In this document: positions 1 through 11,802 of the stretch, piece after piece
How positions within the stretch are numbered: position 1 is the first letter of the stretch
Layout: each line of letters begins with the position of its first letter
Assembly (NCBI RefSeq): GCF_029931775.1
Contig: NC_079314.1
Location: 74,639,879-74,703,878, forward strand
Source: Euleptes europaea
Taxonomy: Eukaryota; Chordata; Lepidosauria; Squamata; Sphaerodactylidae
DNA length: 64,000 nucleotides
Reading direction: 5' to 3'
Position numbers and translations under genes: made by a program
The notes under the pieces: generated by a model
What the model was told of the DNA's origin: nothing
Database searches by the model: none
Seen by the model: the letters and a program-made list of their open reading frames with translations, nothing else

Positions 1-119
1 AAATGCTCTTGAGTTTGTTGCCATTCTATGTTTGGAAAAAAAATGTATAAAATATTAATATTTTTAAAATTCTTGTTTACAATGTTTACTTGTTGACAAT
101 GTTTCCCCCCCTTCTCCAG

Positions 120-391
120 GAAATCCACAGCGAGACAATATTAAGCGTATGTATTATTTTGTACTATAGCTTAATTTTGCTTCAAAAATAAATTTCATAT
201 TGAATAATGCCCTTGCACTTTTCATAGGTTATACACGATGGTTTCCACCCTGGGAAGGTCGGATTGTATGCGATAAATCCTGTATTGCTGTTGCAGTTTT
301 AAGGCCATCGTTAATGTTTCTGGCATTTGGAGTTGCTTTTTATTTACATAGACATCATCCAGATTTATGTTTGCAAAATGAATGTATTTGA
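120..391 (+). CDS. 3' end of a GLIPR1-like CAP-family membrane protein gene (partial)
   Basis: Two terminal coding exons of a gene whose 5' part lies outside the window. The exons are 120-146 (27 nt, after a pyrimidine tract and cag, followed by gtatgt) and 228-391 (after ttcatag, ending in TGA). Joined in phase they read NPQRDNIKRYTRWFPPWEG, then a hydrophobic segment (VAVLRPSLMFLAFGVAFYL) and a short basic tail. This aligns with the end of human GLIPR1 (RDQVKRYYSVV, then a C-terminal membrane anchor), so the product is probably a membrane-anchored CAP protein of the secretory pathway. The 27-nt penultimate exon is identical in size and phase to that of the next gene, showing they are tandem paralogs. 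This copy lacks the proline-rich stalk of its neighbour. Which named member (GLIPR1, GLIPR1L1 or GLIPR1L2) it is cannot be decided here. Confidence 0.85.
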
Positions 392-548
392 TTGCATAGA
401 GGAAAAAGAAATAGAGAATATTTGCATTACTTTTCTTGTACTTAGAGTTCGTCAGTTCCTTGTTTTATATAATACTTGGAATATGATAAAATTACAAAAA
501 GTGATTTGTTACACACTAATGACTTGTATACAATTTTTAAAATTAGAA

Positions 549-554
549 AATAAA
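549..554 (+). terminator. Candidate polyadenylation signal of the first GLIPR1-like gene
   Basis: A canonical AATAAA lies about 160 bases after the stop codon of the upstream GLIPR1-like gene, in A+T-rich sequence. No competing signal lies between the stop and this hexamer. Cleavage site and usage are inferred. Confidence 0.55.
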
Positions 555-599
555 TATTAATATAAAGTATTCTGTATCTATGATAAATTATGTGTGCAA

Positions 600-655
600 T
601 ATGAATGGATGCAAGCATGGACAGACAGACGGACGGACAGACAGACAGATAGATT
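600..655. repeat. Degenerate (GACA/GACG)n tetranucleotide repeat
   Basis: A run of gacagacagacggacg-type units merging into agata units, just downstream of the first GLIPR1-like gene. Simple sequence repeat, no coding content. Confidence 0.8.
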
Positions 656-659
656 ATAT

Positions 660-1630
660 GATAGTGGGGAGGCCTGCAACATATCACAGTGGAGGGAGGT
701 TTGGGAAATTTCACCAACTCAAATTTCACTCTCCATGATACTATAAGCTCTTAGGGGGTTAAGCAGGTTGATTTCCCCTTCTGTTCTGTTCTTTTCAGTC
801 CTGAATAGGGTTTTTGTTTGTTTTGTTTCTCCTTATAAAAATTAACATTTTTTTGCAGTTTTCTTCAAATACATAGAAACTCTGTATTTGTGTTTGTTAT
901 GCAGTCTTTCTGCATGTGCAAGCATTCAGTGCATGTGGAATACCCATGTGGCAAATAATGTCCCCCACACCATTTAGGCTCTTCCTTCCTCTCCCACACA
1001 CTGTAATCATTATCCAAATCAGGCCCTATGGCATATTTCAATGGAATTCCCACTGAGAACGTGCAACTCCAATATGGCTATGAGTCCCCAAGACAGACTC
1101 GTGTACATTGTAACATGTAGTTTAGCCCTTAGCCAACTCACAGCTACCTCTGCCTGCTACTCTTCCTGTCTGTTCCAAACAGACACTTGTCTCCTCCTTT
1201 CAGCTGCAGTCAGCCTCCTCCAGGTTCTGATGGGTATTTAACAGAGCTATCTCTATGGACCATCTTCTAACCATTAGCACCCACTAAAGAACATTAACAT
1301 TCCTTTTTTCCCACCAGGTTTGTCATTTTAGGTGTAGTCCATTCACCAGTAATCATATAGCAAACTCACAACAATATTATATTTGGATTCCTCTAGAACA
1401 GATAGGTTTAGCAACACAGAAGTTAAAGAAACCACTTCCTTCCTATGTTCCGCTTAATTTTGAATGCTGTGAAGCAACTTGCTCTTGTTACTGAGAGGAC
1501 GTGAGTTTCGTTATAAGCCTCCCCTTCAGTATTATACCACCTGAGCACCATGTACAAAGCAAACAGCACCATCTTATAAAAGCAAAGGTTTTCTTCAAAA
1601 CCGTAGTGAGACACTGAATATTTCAGGGGG
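660..1630. other. Intergenic spacer between two GLIPR1-like genes
   Basis: No exon, RNA gene or clear mobile element recognised. It should hold the promoter and any 5' UTR of the next gene, but I see no convincing TATA box. The sequence just before the next ATG (tatttcag then gggga, about 1618-1630) resembles a splice acceptor, so an untranslated upstream exon is possible. Confidence 0.4.
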
Positions 1631-1632
1631 AA

Positions 1633-4600
1633 ATGAAATGCAGATTGTTTTCTCAACTTTGGCTGGTATTGGAGCTCTCTGTTTGCTGTTACACCTATGA
1701 TCAAACGTCACTGCCTGATATAGAAGACCAGCAGTTTATACTGGACTGTGTGAAAACTCACAATAATTTTCGGTCCAAGGTGAATCCTTCAGCCAGCAAC
1801 ATGCAGCATATGGTAAGAAAGTTTTCCTATCTTTGTACAAGGATTGGTTTTTGCCCTCCTTCCTCCTTAAAAAAAGAAAATCTCAGGGACAATTTTGTCC
1901 TTATGACAAAAAAGTACTGGAGGTTGGTGTTGTTGTATATTTATTTACAAGTAAGATGAGGGCCTGGCCTGGATGGTCCAGGCTAACCTGATCTCATCAC
2001 CTTGGAAGCTAAGCCAAGTTAGCCCTGGTTAGAATTTGGATGGGAGACCACCAAGGAATACCAAGCCACTATGCAGAGGAAGGCAATGGCATACCAGCTC
2101 TGTTGGTCTCTTGCCTTGGAAACCCTACAGGGTCACCATAAACCAGCTGCAACTTGAGGGCACTTTACACACACAAACAAGATGAGGCGGGGGAAACCAG
2201 ACAAAAACCAAAATGAACAATACTAGTCCTTAAAACCTCTCCCCCTCCCCTCCACACACTGTTTCTCCTTCTCTTGTCATACACTTATACACAGCACACT
2301 GGTCTCCCTGGTACTCAGGCATGACTTTCACATTTTAATAATCTGGAGTAGCCTCCATCCATCAGATATGCATCTTCCATCATCAACAACATGAAAAACC
2401 CAGAGTGGTCATTTTGCATCTCCCAAGAGCACAATAGCACATGGCCACAATTAGTTGATTTCCCCCAAGGGAAAAATTAATGTTTAAAAAAACACAAGAA
2501 AGATAATATACACATTTCTAAAGTCTTCACCATTTTCCTAGATCAAATATTTCAAGCCACTGCAACTAGTATCTTTCATTAACAAAAACAAGATGCCACA
2601 TGATTCCCCACAAGACAAATCAATTTTCTGCTAGAGATTCAGAGTGTTTTTTTGTCCTCCTGAAGCTTTCTGTCCCACTACTTTCCCCCCTCTATTGTCT
2701 CGCACTTGCTCTTTCCAATGGTTGTGCATCTGTGCTAGGCTGAAGTACTGGGACACCTCTCATATTACTTACTCATAAACAAGTTAATAGCCTTCAGGAT
2801 GGACTTTGCCTAAGTAAAATGAGTGTGTGACTGGAGAAGCATGCTGGGGTGGGTTTTCCTCCAGTTCCGCTTCCACCCACTGCCCATTTGGAGCTGGGTG
2901 AGCAACCATACATGTTAAGCAGATGTAGTGTAGCATCTGCTTAGAGTAATGTAACAAGAAAACCTCTCCTTTACATGTATGATAGTAACCAGTAGACTGT
3001 GCTTCCACTCAGGGACAAGAAAGATGATCTGATTGGAGCACTTGGCTATTGGAAGGGACAAAACCTCTTGACATCTCCAATATATCTACTGTCCTCTGAG
3101 AAGACAGACAAGTCTTGCTTGTGCTCCTAAAAGCACTGGAGTTCTTACAACCTTTTATTTCTATTTCCTCTTTCTCTCTTTCCTAATTTTCTTCTGTGAC
3201 ACCTCCACTGGTAATTCCAGGGCTGGAGAAAGAAGTTAGGTAAGGGGATCAATTAGAGGTTGAAGCACTTCAGCCTCCTCCTCATGCACACGCATAACCT
3301 GAAAACACTTTGAAAAGTCCCAAACACTCCTTTGAGGTAAAAGCCCTTATTAAATGAATTGGATGTCTCCACATCCGGTTGATTGTTCTGACTTACATTA
3401 TGTAATCCACCTTGAGTCTCAGTGAGAAAGGTGAACTATAAATAACACAAATGAAATAAATTAAAGGGGATTTTGTGGCTTAAAATGAATGCAATTGCAA
3501 CTGTTCCCAAGTTATTACACTTTGTACATTAGGAAAAAGAGAAACATTTTCTTGAGATAAATCTTTCGTTAGTGATTGTATATGATATCTTCATGTCTGT
3601 GTTGAATTTTGTCTGGCAATCTAGTAATGATGTAATAATATATATATTAAAAATAACAAATAATATCAACTTGTCCTTTTAATTCTGCAGACCTGGGACC
3701 CTGCATTGGCAAAGACTGCTAAAGCATGGGCAAAGAAGTGCCACTTTGATCATAATATCTATCTCAGAACTCCAGGAAAGGTTCACCCTACATTTACTCC
3801 AGTTGGAGAAAATATCTGGACTGGCTCACTGTTTTTGTTCTCTGTAAAAAATGCAGTGAAAGACTGGTATGATGAAGTCAGTTACTACAACTTTGGGAGC
3901 AGAGCATGTACAAAAGTTTGTGGTCATTATACACAAGTGATCTCTTCATTCCACTTTTTTCACCAGAAACTATGAACTAAATTAAGCTAATGTGGAAAAC
4001 AGATATGTTAGTTTCATCTCAAACTCAGGATCTAGAGCACATAATACTACAGCATTTCTGAAGCTAAATAGGAATTCATTTGATTAGTAATCTAGGTAAA
4101 AAAACCACTGTCAAATCCATGTGAGATCAGAGTGCATTCATAATACTTTTTTTAAAAGCTTCTTTAATTGTAGAATCATGCTGTAAATTAGTGAATATTT
4201 TCTCTGGTCATGAAATTGGTCATCAAGTGTGGATGCTCTGTACAAATGAGCATGTAGAGGATATGTGTTCTTTTTCACATATGCTTTCTTCATTATATAT
4301 GCGTGTATATATAAAAATACAATTTCTTGATATGGAAGGTGTCAGTGGAATGGAGCTGGGCAGGGTGTCTAAGTCTTGGCTCAAGATAATGTTAACACCA
4401 TGGTTTATTTCAGCTATGTCTCGTGTGAAACCAGCATTTGGCTCATAGTTAATAAATCCTGGAATGCCTTGATAAATGCTGGTTTCATTGTCTTTGCTCT
4501 TTCCTGACTTGATACTATCAACTATGAAGGGCAAGGGTCGAATATAGAAACTTTAAAGCTGCTTGTTCACTACATCAGGCCTCACCAACTGAAAGTCATC

Positions 4601-7600
4601 CATGCAAATATGACAAGACTGCATTCCAATGGCATTCTGAGTTTTAGCTGAATCAACTGTGGCATCTAAGTTGCAGTGGATGTGAGCAATTTTATCTCCA
4701 TAACATATCACAAAACAGTCACAGTGGGCCTGTATGTTTTCCCGGTCAGTTTCCCTTGTAAAGAGAATGTGTGTTGGCTCCGTCTTACAAAGACACAAGA
4801 TGTTTGCGTGTTCACTGTAACATGTGAACAGGGCTGCTTTCTGTCATTACAGTTAATGGAGTGACCTACATTCTGATGGTCTCACCAACAGTAGTTAGTT
4901 TAATCCAACCATTGTTTCACCTGACATCTGAACTAAGGCCAAGAAGGCAAAAAAAAAAAAAAAAGTAATGAGGAAACAGAAGCTGGTTTGCCCCAGCCCA
5001 AAGATCATAACTTTTAAAGATAAGGATTAGACTTAGTAATGTGGTCATGAGGGATTTGCTAGAAAGCATATGGATATGATAGCTTGGACTAAAGATATTA
5101 TAGCTTCCTTCTAGCAGTGTTCATGTAGAGCCAATGAAATCCTGCTAATATAGGATGTCATTTTTTCTTTCTTTCTCAGGTTGTTTGGGCAACTAGTTAT
5201 AAAGTTGGCTGTGCTGTCCAGTTCTGCCAGAGAGTTTCGGGTTTTGAACATCTCTCCAACGGAGCACATTTTGTGTGCAACTACGGACCAGCGTATATAG
5301 TTTTCCTAATATTTTAAAGTTGACCATATTAATAGTGATGATGAGAAATTTGTTCCCTATATCACTAGTATAAGTAAAAGGAGCCGTACCCATATTTCAT
5401 CGACCTGAAGCTGTTGTAATCTATATACTATATTAGTCCCAAATGATTCAGAATAGTGAAATTTATATCTCTTATCAGAAGTGTTGCCCACCCTACACTT
5501 TCCATAGCAGTAAGGGGAAGGCTGTGGCTCAGAAGAAGAGCCTCTGCTTTGCATGCAGAAGGTCCTGGTTCAATTCCCGGCATCTCCAGTTTAAAAGACC
5601 AGACAATAGATGATGTGAAAGACCTCTGCCTGAGACCCTGGAGAGCTGACAGCTTTTCGCCCCATTGAGAATAATGAGGCTGCGCCTGCTAAAAAGCAGG
5701 CACAGCCTGGCTCTTCTCCCCGCCGGCATACCCGGGGCAAAAGGGGACAGGAGGCTGCCTACAGGCAACTCTGCTCCCCGGAATGCCCCAGGAATGCCCC
5801 CTGGGATGCCGGGACGGCTTCCAGAACACCAGCGCAGACCTTTATGCTGGTGGGACGCAGGTGGAAGGCCCCATCAGCATCCTGGGGTAGTGCTGCTGTG
5901 GCAGTGCCGGGAGACCGGCGTCCAGGCTTCCCCGCCGATGTCGGGGCCACTTACAGCAGTGTAAATAGCCTGGACGCCAGCGTGGGGGGCCCCAACGCCA
6001 GCACAGCCCCTTCCTAGCCTCCTGAGGACTTTTGTCCTCAGAAGTCAGGAATGCGCTGTGAATCTGAAATTGCAGAGTAAATCCTTGATAGTGCCAGTAA
6101 AACTGCTTGAAAGATATTGTGTCCTTTTCTGCTTTTAAAAACATACCACATGTAACTGGGGTATGGGAATATCTTCAAAATATTCCCATGTTATGCTGGC
6201 TGTAACTATTTCACAATGGATATAATAGTGTTTCTTCTCCACGGTTATAATTGCCTTTTACCATTGCAGTGGCAATTATCCAGTGAAACCTTACAAAACC
6301 GGAAGCCCATGCAGAGAATGTAACGGAGAAAAGTGTGTAGATAATCTCTGTGGTAAGTGTGCTATCAGAATGGGAATAAAAATTATGCCAGCAGTAGGGT
6401 TTAGCTAGATGAGGTAATGGTGATCTCTGATTGGGTCTCCTGACACCTTCAATTTTCTCGAAGAGCAGCTGCTGGGGATCCATTTTGGATCCAGGCTGTG
6501 GCACTGGGGTACGCGGTTAACCCTTCACCCGACACCACTTTTCTGAGAGGAAATCAGCACTGCCCTCCTTTGACGCCTCAGCAGAGGCTGCTTGGCTTGT
6601 CTCTTTTCCTTACTGGTCTTAAAACAGCTCAGGGAATAATGCTTGTGTGTGGGAAGAATTAAACTAGTACCCCAGCTCTTAACCTCAGCAGGGCTTTTTG
6701 AGGAAATTTCTGATGTGAGGAGACCCAGACATGGGGTTCCTGAATCTTACCTAGATTAACCTTTACAGTTACATAAAAATGTCTATCTCTTATTTTGTTT
6801 ATGACCAGATTTCTGTACAACTGCACATGTCCTTTTTAATGAATAGGATTTACTTCCAAATAATAGCTGAGGATTGCTTTACCAGCAGCTTCATCAATCT
6901 TCAGTTTGTGATCTTGCAAGCTGCAGCAGCAAGTCCAGCTAAAGCATTACAGGGAAGTCCAGTTGCTCCAATTTCTTCTTAGATAAATTTGCTTCAGCTT
7001 CCAACTAAGGCCATCTCTTTGTAGTTGGGTTGATAACATTACAACCAAAAAAGGCATAGGCATGAAGGGAACAAATGGGCAGTTATGTCACTTGAGTTCA
7101 ATGAGGACACTGGCTCTAAGCAATAGGTACTTGTCATACTCATACAACTCTATTGTTAGTGGGGGGAAAGAACACCAGTTTCTCAGAAGAAAAATGCATT
7201 GTTGTTTGAGAGCAAGAAAAATGCACTATATCTAAAGCAATGTGTGGATTCTATACAAGTGAACTACTATGTTTTTGTTGTGCTACAAAGTTTAACTAAT
7301 TGCTAGAAAAAAAACAGGCAGAGATCAGCCATATACATGTCATTCTCACATCACCTCTTTACAGCATATCAAGTGGTGCTCAGCTAATTATTAGTTCAAT
7401 TTTGTAAGATGTTTATTGAATTAGTGTCATTTTAAGGGTCAAAAGAAAGTGATAAATACCTTAACCAAACACTCAACTACATAGGCAATGGTCTGCACTA
7501 GATCATTTAAGCCAGCGTGGTGTAGTGGTTAAGAGTGGTGGACTCTGGAGAACTGGGTTTGATTCCCCACTCCTACACATGAGCTGCGGACGCTCATCTG

Positions 7601-8359
7601 GTAAACTGGCTTGGTTTCCCTAAACATGAAGCCAGCTGGGTCATCTTGGGCTCTCTTAGAGCTCTCTCAGCCCCAGCTACCTCACAAGTGTCTGTTGTGG
7701 GGAGGGGAAGGTGATTGTAAACCGGTTTGATTCTTCCTTAAGTGGTAGAGAAAGTTGACATATAAAAACCAACTCTTCTTTTTCTTAACAAAAAGTCCGA
7801 AGCGGTATATTTTTTTTGACAAAATTGTTACTAGTAATAGAAATTACTTTTGGCCACTGTCCAGATTATGCAGCAGAGATTATTGATGCAAAAAAGAACC
7901 ACATTTTCTTCAATATTTACTTTGTCTTCTTTTGACTCTCTAGAGAATCCAGAGCGCGACCAGTTGCTGAGTGCGTATTATCTATTGTTACTTGGACTGC
8001 CTTCATTATTGCTTAGGTTGTCTGTACTCTTTTTCCAAGGCTGACAGTTTTTTGTGTGTGTTTTAGGTTACTCCAATTGGTCACCAGATTGGGATGTACT
8101 TGAGGATGGAACAAAGTCCCCACCCAAAGCTCCTCCCATTCCACCGAAACACATTCCTCCATACCCTACCAGATTCACACCAACACAGAAGCCACCATAT
8201 TCTGCTCCTTCACCCCCCAGTGCCCCTATTCCATCCCATTCTACATGTGACTCATACTGCATTACTGTGATAGTACTAAGATTATTGTTTATATTGTTGA
8301 CTTTTGGTGCAGTGGCCATATTATCCAAGAAATATCCCAAATTGTTTATTTATGAATAA
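1633..8359 (+). CDS. GLIPR1: GLIPR1-like CAP/SCP-domain, type I membrane-anchored protein, six exons
   Basis: Exons 1633-1812, 3691-3936, 5180-5292, 6270-6352, 7944-7970 and 8067-8359 keep frame throughout and predict 313 aa. An N-terminal hydrophobic signal peptide (about 1-20) precedes a CAP domain with the family motifs: THNNFR in exon 1, VGENIW in exon 2, CGHYTQ/VVWA across exons 2-3, and VCNYGPAGNYP across exons 3-4. A short cysteine hinge (PCRECNGEKCVDNLC) follows, then NPERDQLL from the 27-nt exon, matching GLIPR1. The last exon adds a proline-rich stalk (about residues 234-275), a membrane segment (about 281-302) and a short cytosolic tail ending YPKLFIYE (human GLIPR1 ends YPNLVLLD). 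Expected in the secretory pathway or at the cell surface; the molecular activity of GLIPR1 proteins is not settled. Exon 2 has a weak donor (gtgatc). The family is certain; one-to-one orthology with GLIPR1 rests on position next to KRR1. Confidence 0.9.
1961..2185 (+). mobile_element. 5S rRNA-derived SINE with Bov-B-like 3' tail (intron 1 of the GLIPR1-like gene)
   Basis: The head matches the internal promoter part of 5S rRNA: a ggaagctaag block, then ggttagaatttggatggg and agaccaccaaggaatacc. The tail (ccataaaccagctgcaac, then ttgagggcac and acacac) resembles the 3' end shared by squamate SINEs and Bov-B LINEs. No coding capacity; the head could carry type 1 pol III promoter elements. Confidence 0.8.
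3370..3470 (+). mobile_element. LINE 3' tail fragment (L2/CR1-like)
   Basis: The stretch tatgtaatccaccttgagtc followed by gagaaaggtgaactataaat and aaataaat resembles the 3' end of L2/CR1-type LINEs. Short and diverged; lies in intron 1 of the GLIPR1-like gene. Confidence 0.5.
5514..5660 (+). mobile_element. tRNA-derived SINE fragment (intron 3 of the GLIPR1-like gene)
   Basis: Starts with ggctgtggctcag, continues ctgctttgcatgcagaaggt (A-box-like part) and ggttcaattcccgg (B-box-like), then gacctctgcctgagaccctg and gagagctgac. The same order recurs at 53475-53690 and 59848-60045, confirming a dispersed family. Confidence 0.75.
5660..6050. repeat. GC-rich unclassified repeat-like insert
   Basis: An abrupt GC-rich block of about 390 bases in an A+T-rich intron, directly after a SINE. 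It ends in tcaggaatg, similar to the catgaatg/cattcctga ends of the GC-rich element at 36430-36878, so it may be a related non-autonomous transposon. It has no coherent protein similarity. Confidence 0.35.
7512..7792 (+). mobile_element. Sauria-type tRNA-derived SINE (intron 4 of the GLIPR1-like gene)
   Basis: Near full-length copy: tRNA-like head gccagcgtggtgtagtggtt, B-box region ggtttgattcccc, a conserved body (ctcagccccagctacctcac, then tgttgtggggaggggaagg), and tail taagtggtagagaaagttga followed by cataaaaaccaact and tctt repeats. Strong marker for a squamate genome. Confidence 0.85.
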
Positions 8360-8604
8360 TCTCTCTAACCTGTATGTGGCTTCCAATGCATTTTTCAAAT
8401 CTTTTCAAACTTTAAGCTTTAAATATTCCTAGACTTTGTTGTTGCATACATAATATCAGCAACATGATAGCTGTATGTTTCACAAGCACAGAAAACAGAT
8501 ATCAGGAACCTTGAATGCAACTGACTCCCGTCTGACCCAATTGGCCTGCTAGTTGCAGGAGTGCTTGGCCCAGTGCAAGCTAATCAGAAGCCCCTTCCTA
8601 AAGA

Positions 8605-8824
8605 ACTAGCATTGTCAGCTCCAGGTTGGGAAATACCTAGAAAGCTTGGGGGTGGAATCTGAGGAAGGCAAGGTTTGGGGAGGGGAGGGACTTAATGGGG
8701 TTTAATGCCATAGAGTCCATCTTCCAAAGCAGCCATTTTTTCCAGGTGAACTGATTGCTGTCACCTGGAGATCAGTTGTAATAGTGGGAGATCTCCAGCC
8801 ATAACCTGGAGGCTGGCAACCCTG
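8605..8824 (+). mobile_element. hAT-like MITE of the GGTTGCCA family
   Basis: Contains the family landmarks in order: tccaggttgggaaatacc, ggggtggaatctgagg, ggggaggggagggactt, aatgccatagagtccat, ccaggtgaactgat, ggagatcagttgtaat and a right end tggcaaccctg. Better-preserved copies (31838-32050) show matched termini and an 8-bp target duplication, so the family is non-autonomous and hAT-like. It starts about 250 bases beyond the stop codon of the GLIPR1-like gene. Confidence 0.75.
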
Positions 8825-9148
8825 TAAAGAACCCTTTGTGGGTATGCCTTTGTGGTTAGTTTGTTTTGTGGTTTCAACACTGCATCTTTACTGCTAGTCG
8901 TTTCTTTCACATTCTGCTTGTGCACAACTTTGAATTCTGCATGATTTGGTACTATTGGTCTGAGTTGCTGTGCCATACCTCTTCCTGTATGTTTTGTTCA
9001 GCAGTGTAAACAACAACCTCTGCTCCCAATTCTATCACCTTTTTGTCTTGCAATACAGGATGCAACTGTAAGTTTTTGGAGAAATATCGGATGGCTGGAA
9101 CACAATGCCCCAAACACTAGGAATCATTTTATGGATCCCCTAATACAC

Positions 9149-9178
9149 TTGTAAATTAATTAATTAATTAATTAATAA
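9149..9178. repeat. (TTAA)n simple repeat with embedded AATAAA
   Basis: Consecutive ttaa units followed by AATAAA at 9174-9179. This hexamer, about 815 bases after the GLIPR1-like stop, could serve as its polyadenylation signal, but the simple-repeat setting makes that uncertain. Confidence 0.6.
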
Positions 9179-9354
9179 AAATTAATACAAACAAACAAAA
9201 ACATAAGCGCCTGCTGAAAGTAATGAATCTATCTAGTCTGTCATCCTCTTTCCAATGCTGGCCAAAAGAGATGTCTCTGGGAAGTTCATAAGAAAAAGGC
9301 AATGTCTCCTACTGCTGTCTTCCAGCAACTGGTATTAATTTAGCCCTCATGACT

Positions 9355-9480
9355 AATACTTAGTGATAGTGATAAAGTTTATTGTCTGCGGCTGAAGACC
9401 ATCACAATCCACCATACAAAACATTCAGATAACATAAAATAACATTAAACAGTCTGACCCCCAAGAAACTAATATTTAAA
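9355..9480 (-). mobile_element. Possible LINE 3' UTR fragment
   Basis: The stretch aagtttattgtctgcggctg followed by aagaccatcacaatcc resembles the reverse-complemented 3' end of the LINE at 24638-25950 (aatttatttacggcccttag). Short and diverged, so tentative. Confidence 0.3.
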
Positions 9481-9812
9481 TATGTTAAGTGCCCATGACT
9501 AATAGCCATTGATAGACTTGTTCTCCACTTTGAAAGCCACCTAAGCTTGGTTCTCACATGCAAGAGAATTTGGTGGCAGAACTCACAGGTGGTAGACTGA
9601 ATTGATAGATTCTACCACTGAATAGTCCTTGACACACACACACACAAAAAAACATAGGGATAAAGATGCTTCTCTGTCTTTGCTTGCTGGTTTTCTGCTT
9701 GCTGGGAGTTTTTAGTATAGGAGAGTGTTCCAAAATGCAGTCCTCCATCTGCAGTTTAAAGTTGTAGAGCCCTTTCTACTGTCATGGAATTTAATGTAAA
9801 CCATTCATGGTA

Positions 9813-10321
9813 TTGGTTCTTGTAGGTTATCCGGGCTGTGTAACCGTGGTCTTGGAATTTTCTTTCCTGACGTTTCGCCAGCAACTGTGGCAGGCATCTT
9901 CAGAGTAGTAACACTGAAGGACAGTGTCTCTCAGTGTCAAGGGTGTAGGAAGAGTAATATATAGTCAGAAAGGGGTTGGGTTTGAGCTGAGTATTGTCCT
10001 GCAAAAGTATTGTCCTGTAAGTATCAAGATAATGTGCTAATGAGGGTATGGTATGTTAATATGGAACCATTGTATCCTGAAGTGATCTGTTAATGTGTGT
10101 AATCCAAAACTAATCTGTATGGCTATTGTTGAATGTTGTCTTTGTCTGGAGGTTTTTCAGGGCAGGAAGCCAAGCCTCCAGACAAAGACAACATTCTACT
10201 CTGAAGATGCCTGCCACAGTTGCTGGCGAAACGTCAGGAAAGAAAATTCCAAGACCACGGTTACACAGCCCGGATAACCTACAAGAACCAATGAACTCTG
10301 ACAGTGAAAGCCTTCGACAAT
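9813..10321. mobile_element. Palindromic-arm element (copy 1), flanked by a 10-11 bp target duplication
   Basis: The left arm (ggttcttgtaggttatccgg, then gctgtgtaaccgtggtcttg and cctgacgtttcgccagcaac) recurs in reverse complement at 10195-10289. The right end extends about 30 bases further (gaactctgacagtgaaagcc, ttcgacaat). ATTCATGGTA flanks both sides (9803-9812 and 10322-10331). Two more copies are at 23013-23189 and 48289-48695. No protein is encoded and the class is unresolved. Confidence 0.75.
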
Positions 10322-11802
10322 ATTCATGGTATGTAGAATGTGTTACTATAGGCCTTACTTCGTTACCATAAGTTAGCCTGAATCAGTTTTGGCTCACTGA
10401 ACCTGCTTATGACTTCTTGTAACAACTCTAAACAGTGTTTTTCATTCCCATTTTTCTGACATATAATTAGCATCCTTGAGAAGTTTACTCAGCCAGCACC
10501 TACAAGTTCTGATAATAGTGGCAATAACCTCTGGTTTCTCTTCTGATCCTATGAATCTTTCGCGTTTTATTAAATAAAAATCTTTAAAGATAACATGAGT
10601 GATCATTGGCTGGGATACATGATTTTCACTTGGAATGAATAAACTTCTCCTCAGTCAGAGGGCTAATAACCTGTAAAGATGGTTATAGGAAAGAACAATC
10701 TCAGTGCCGCCCTGTAATTTAGTGGTCAATGCATTGCTTTGGAACAGGCAAAGAAACAGTTTCCATTTGTCGGTTTTAAAGGGAATGTGACATATGAACT
10801 TGTAAGATATGGGTTCAGTGAAGATACCTTTTCTGGGATGGCTTTGATAAGAAATGTACAACTTAGATTCTCCCCCCCCCCCGCACGCACAAAAAAAAAA
10901 CAGAAAAAGGTTCATATGACTGAGCCAAATGCTAAAATTGGGTTAGTTTGATGTTGCAGGTTTTCATTTTAAAAGGGCAAAACTCCATTTTGGGAGAAAA
11001 CCAGAAAAAACAGTCACACTTAATTGTTATATCATCCCCAACTGTCACTTACATAAAAAAAAACCCTGCATTCTTCTTTTCCATTTGTTGCCTAATCATC
11101 CTTAAGTACTAATAGCTACTGTGTAGGAAAGAAATAAAACTACTATAGAAGACAAACTAATTTCCTGGACAGACTAATTGTTTAATCTTGAGACTGCTTA
11201 ATTTGAATTAATTGTCAATATGGAATCAATATGGAAGAGGAATACCTCAACTAAAAATAAGCTTCCTTTGGTGGCTTTCAAAAGCCCTGCCTGTTGCAGT
11301 CTCTATGGCTTGCTACTAGTTAATTTCACAAGTGGTAGGTTGCTACCATTTACCCAGTCTTGATAGCCTTTCTCTATTTAAAAGGGTGGGACTCCAATTC
11401 CTCAGAAATTTGGAGATTCTTTGGTGTGGGTCAGTTTGTTTTACTGTAGTTCTCTAACAACTTGTGCAAGAGATTTTATAAGGTTGTTTCCTAAACCTTG
11501 GATATGGCTTTGGAAAACTGATTTTGACTCATACAAACTGATGCAAATTTAGACCCTACTTTTAGAGGGTAGAGAGAAGATATCTATTCTTTTTTGTTTG
11601 AATTGCAAGTGAACTGCGTTTCTAAAAATAAACCTATTGTTTATCAATTGCACTCATTTGGATTTTAACCTTTGTTCTCTACCAATTCACTACAGATATT
11701 GTTGAACAGTGGCTTTCAGCATTTCATGGCACGTGTTTTACTCCTAGCAAGAGTTACTGATCCCCCATATTTGTGAGAAGAATATTACTCTATGAAATTG
11801 GT

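Noticed and set aside
1961-2100. Functional 5S rRNA gene
   Set aside because: Only the internal promoter part resembles 5S rRNA; it is joined to a SINE body and tail and lacks the 5S 5' and 3' ends.
5529-6144. Several overlapping 80-100 aa frames in GLIPR1-like intron 3
   Set aside because: They cover a SINE and a GC-rich repeat, overlap each other on both strands and do not fit the gene's splice pattern.
7512-7600. Functional tRNA gene
   Set aside because: The A-box and B-box-like parts belong to a SINE head; the sequence does not close into a cloverleaf with an acceptor stem that I can draw, and the SINE body follows.
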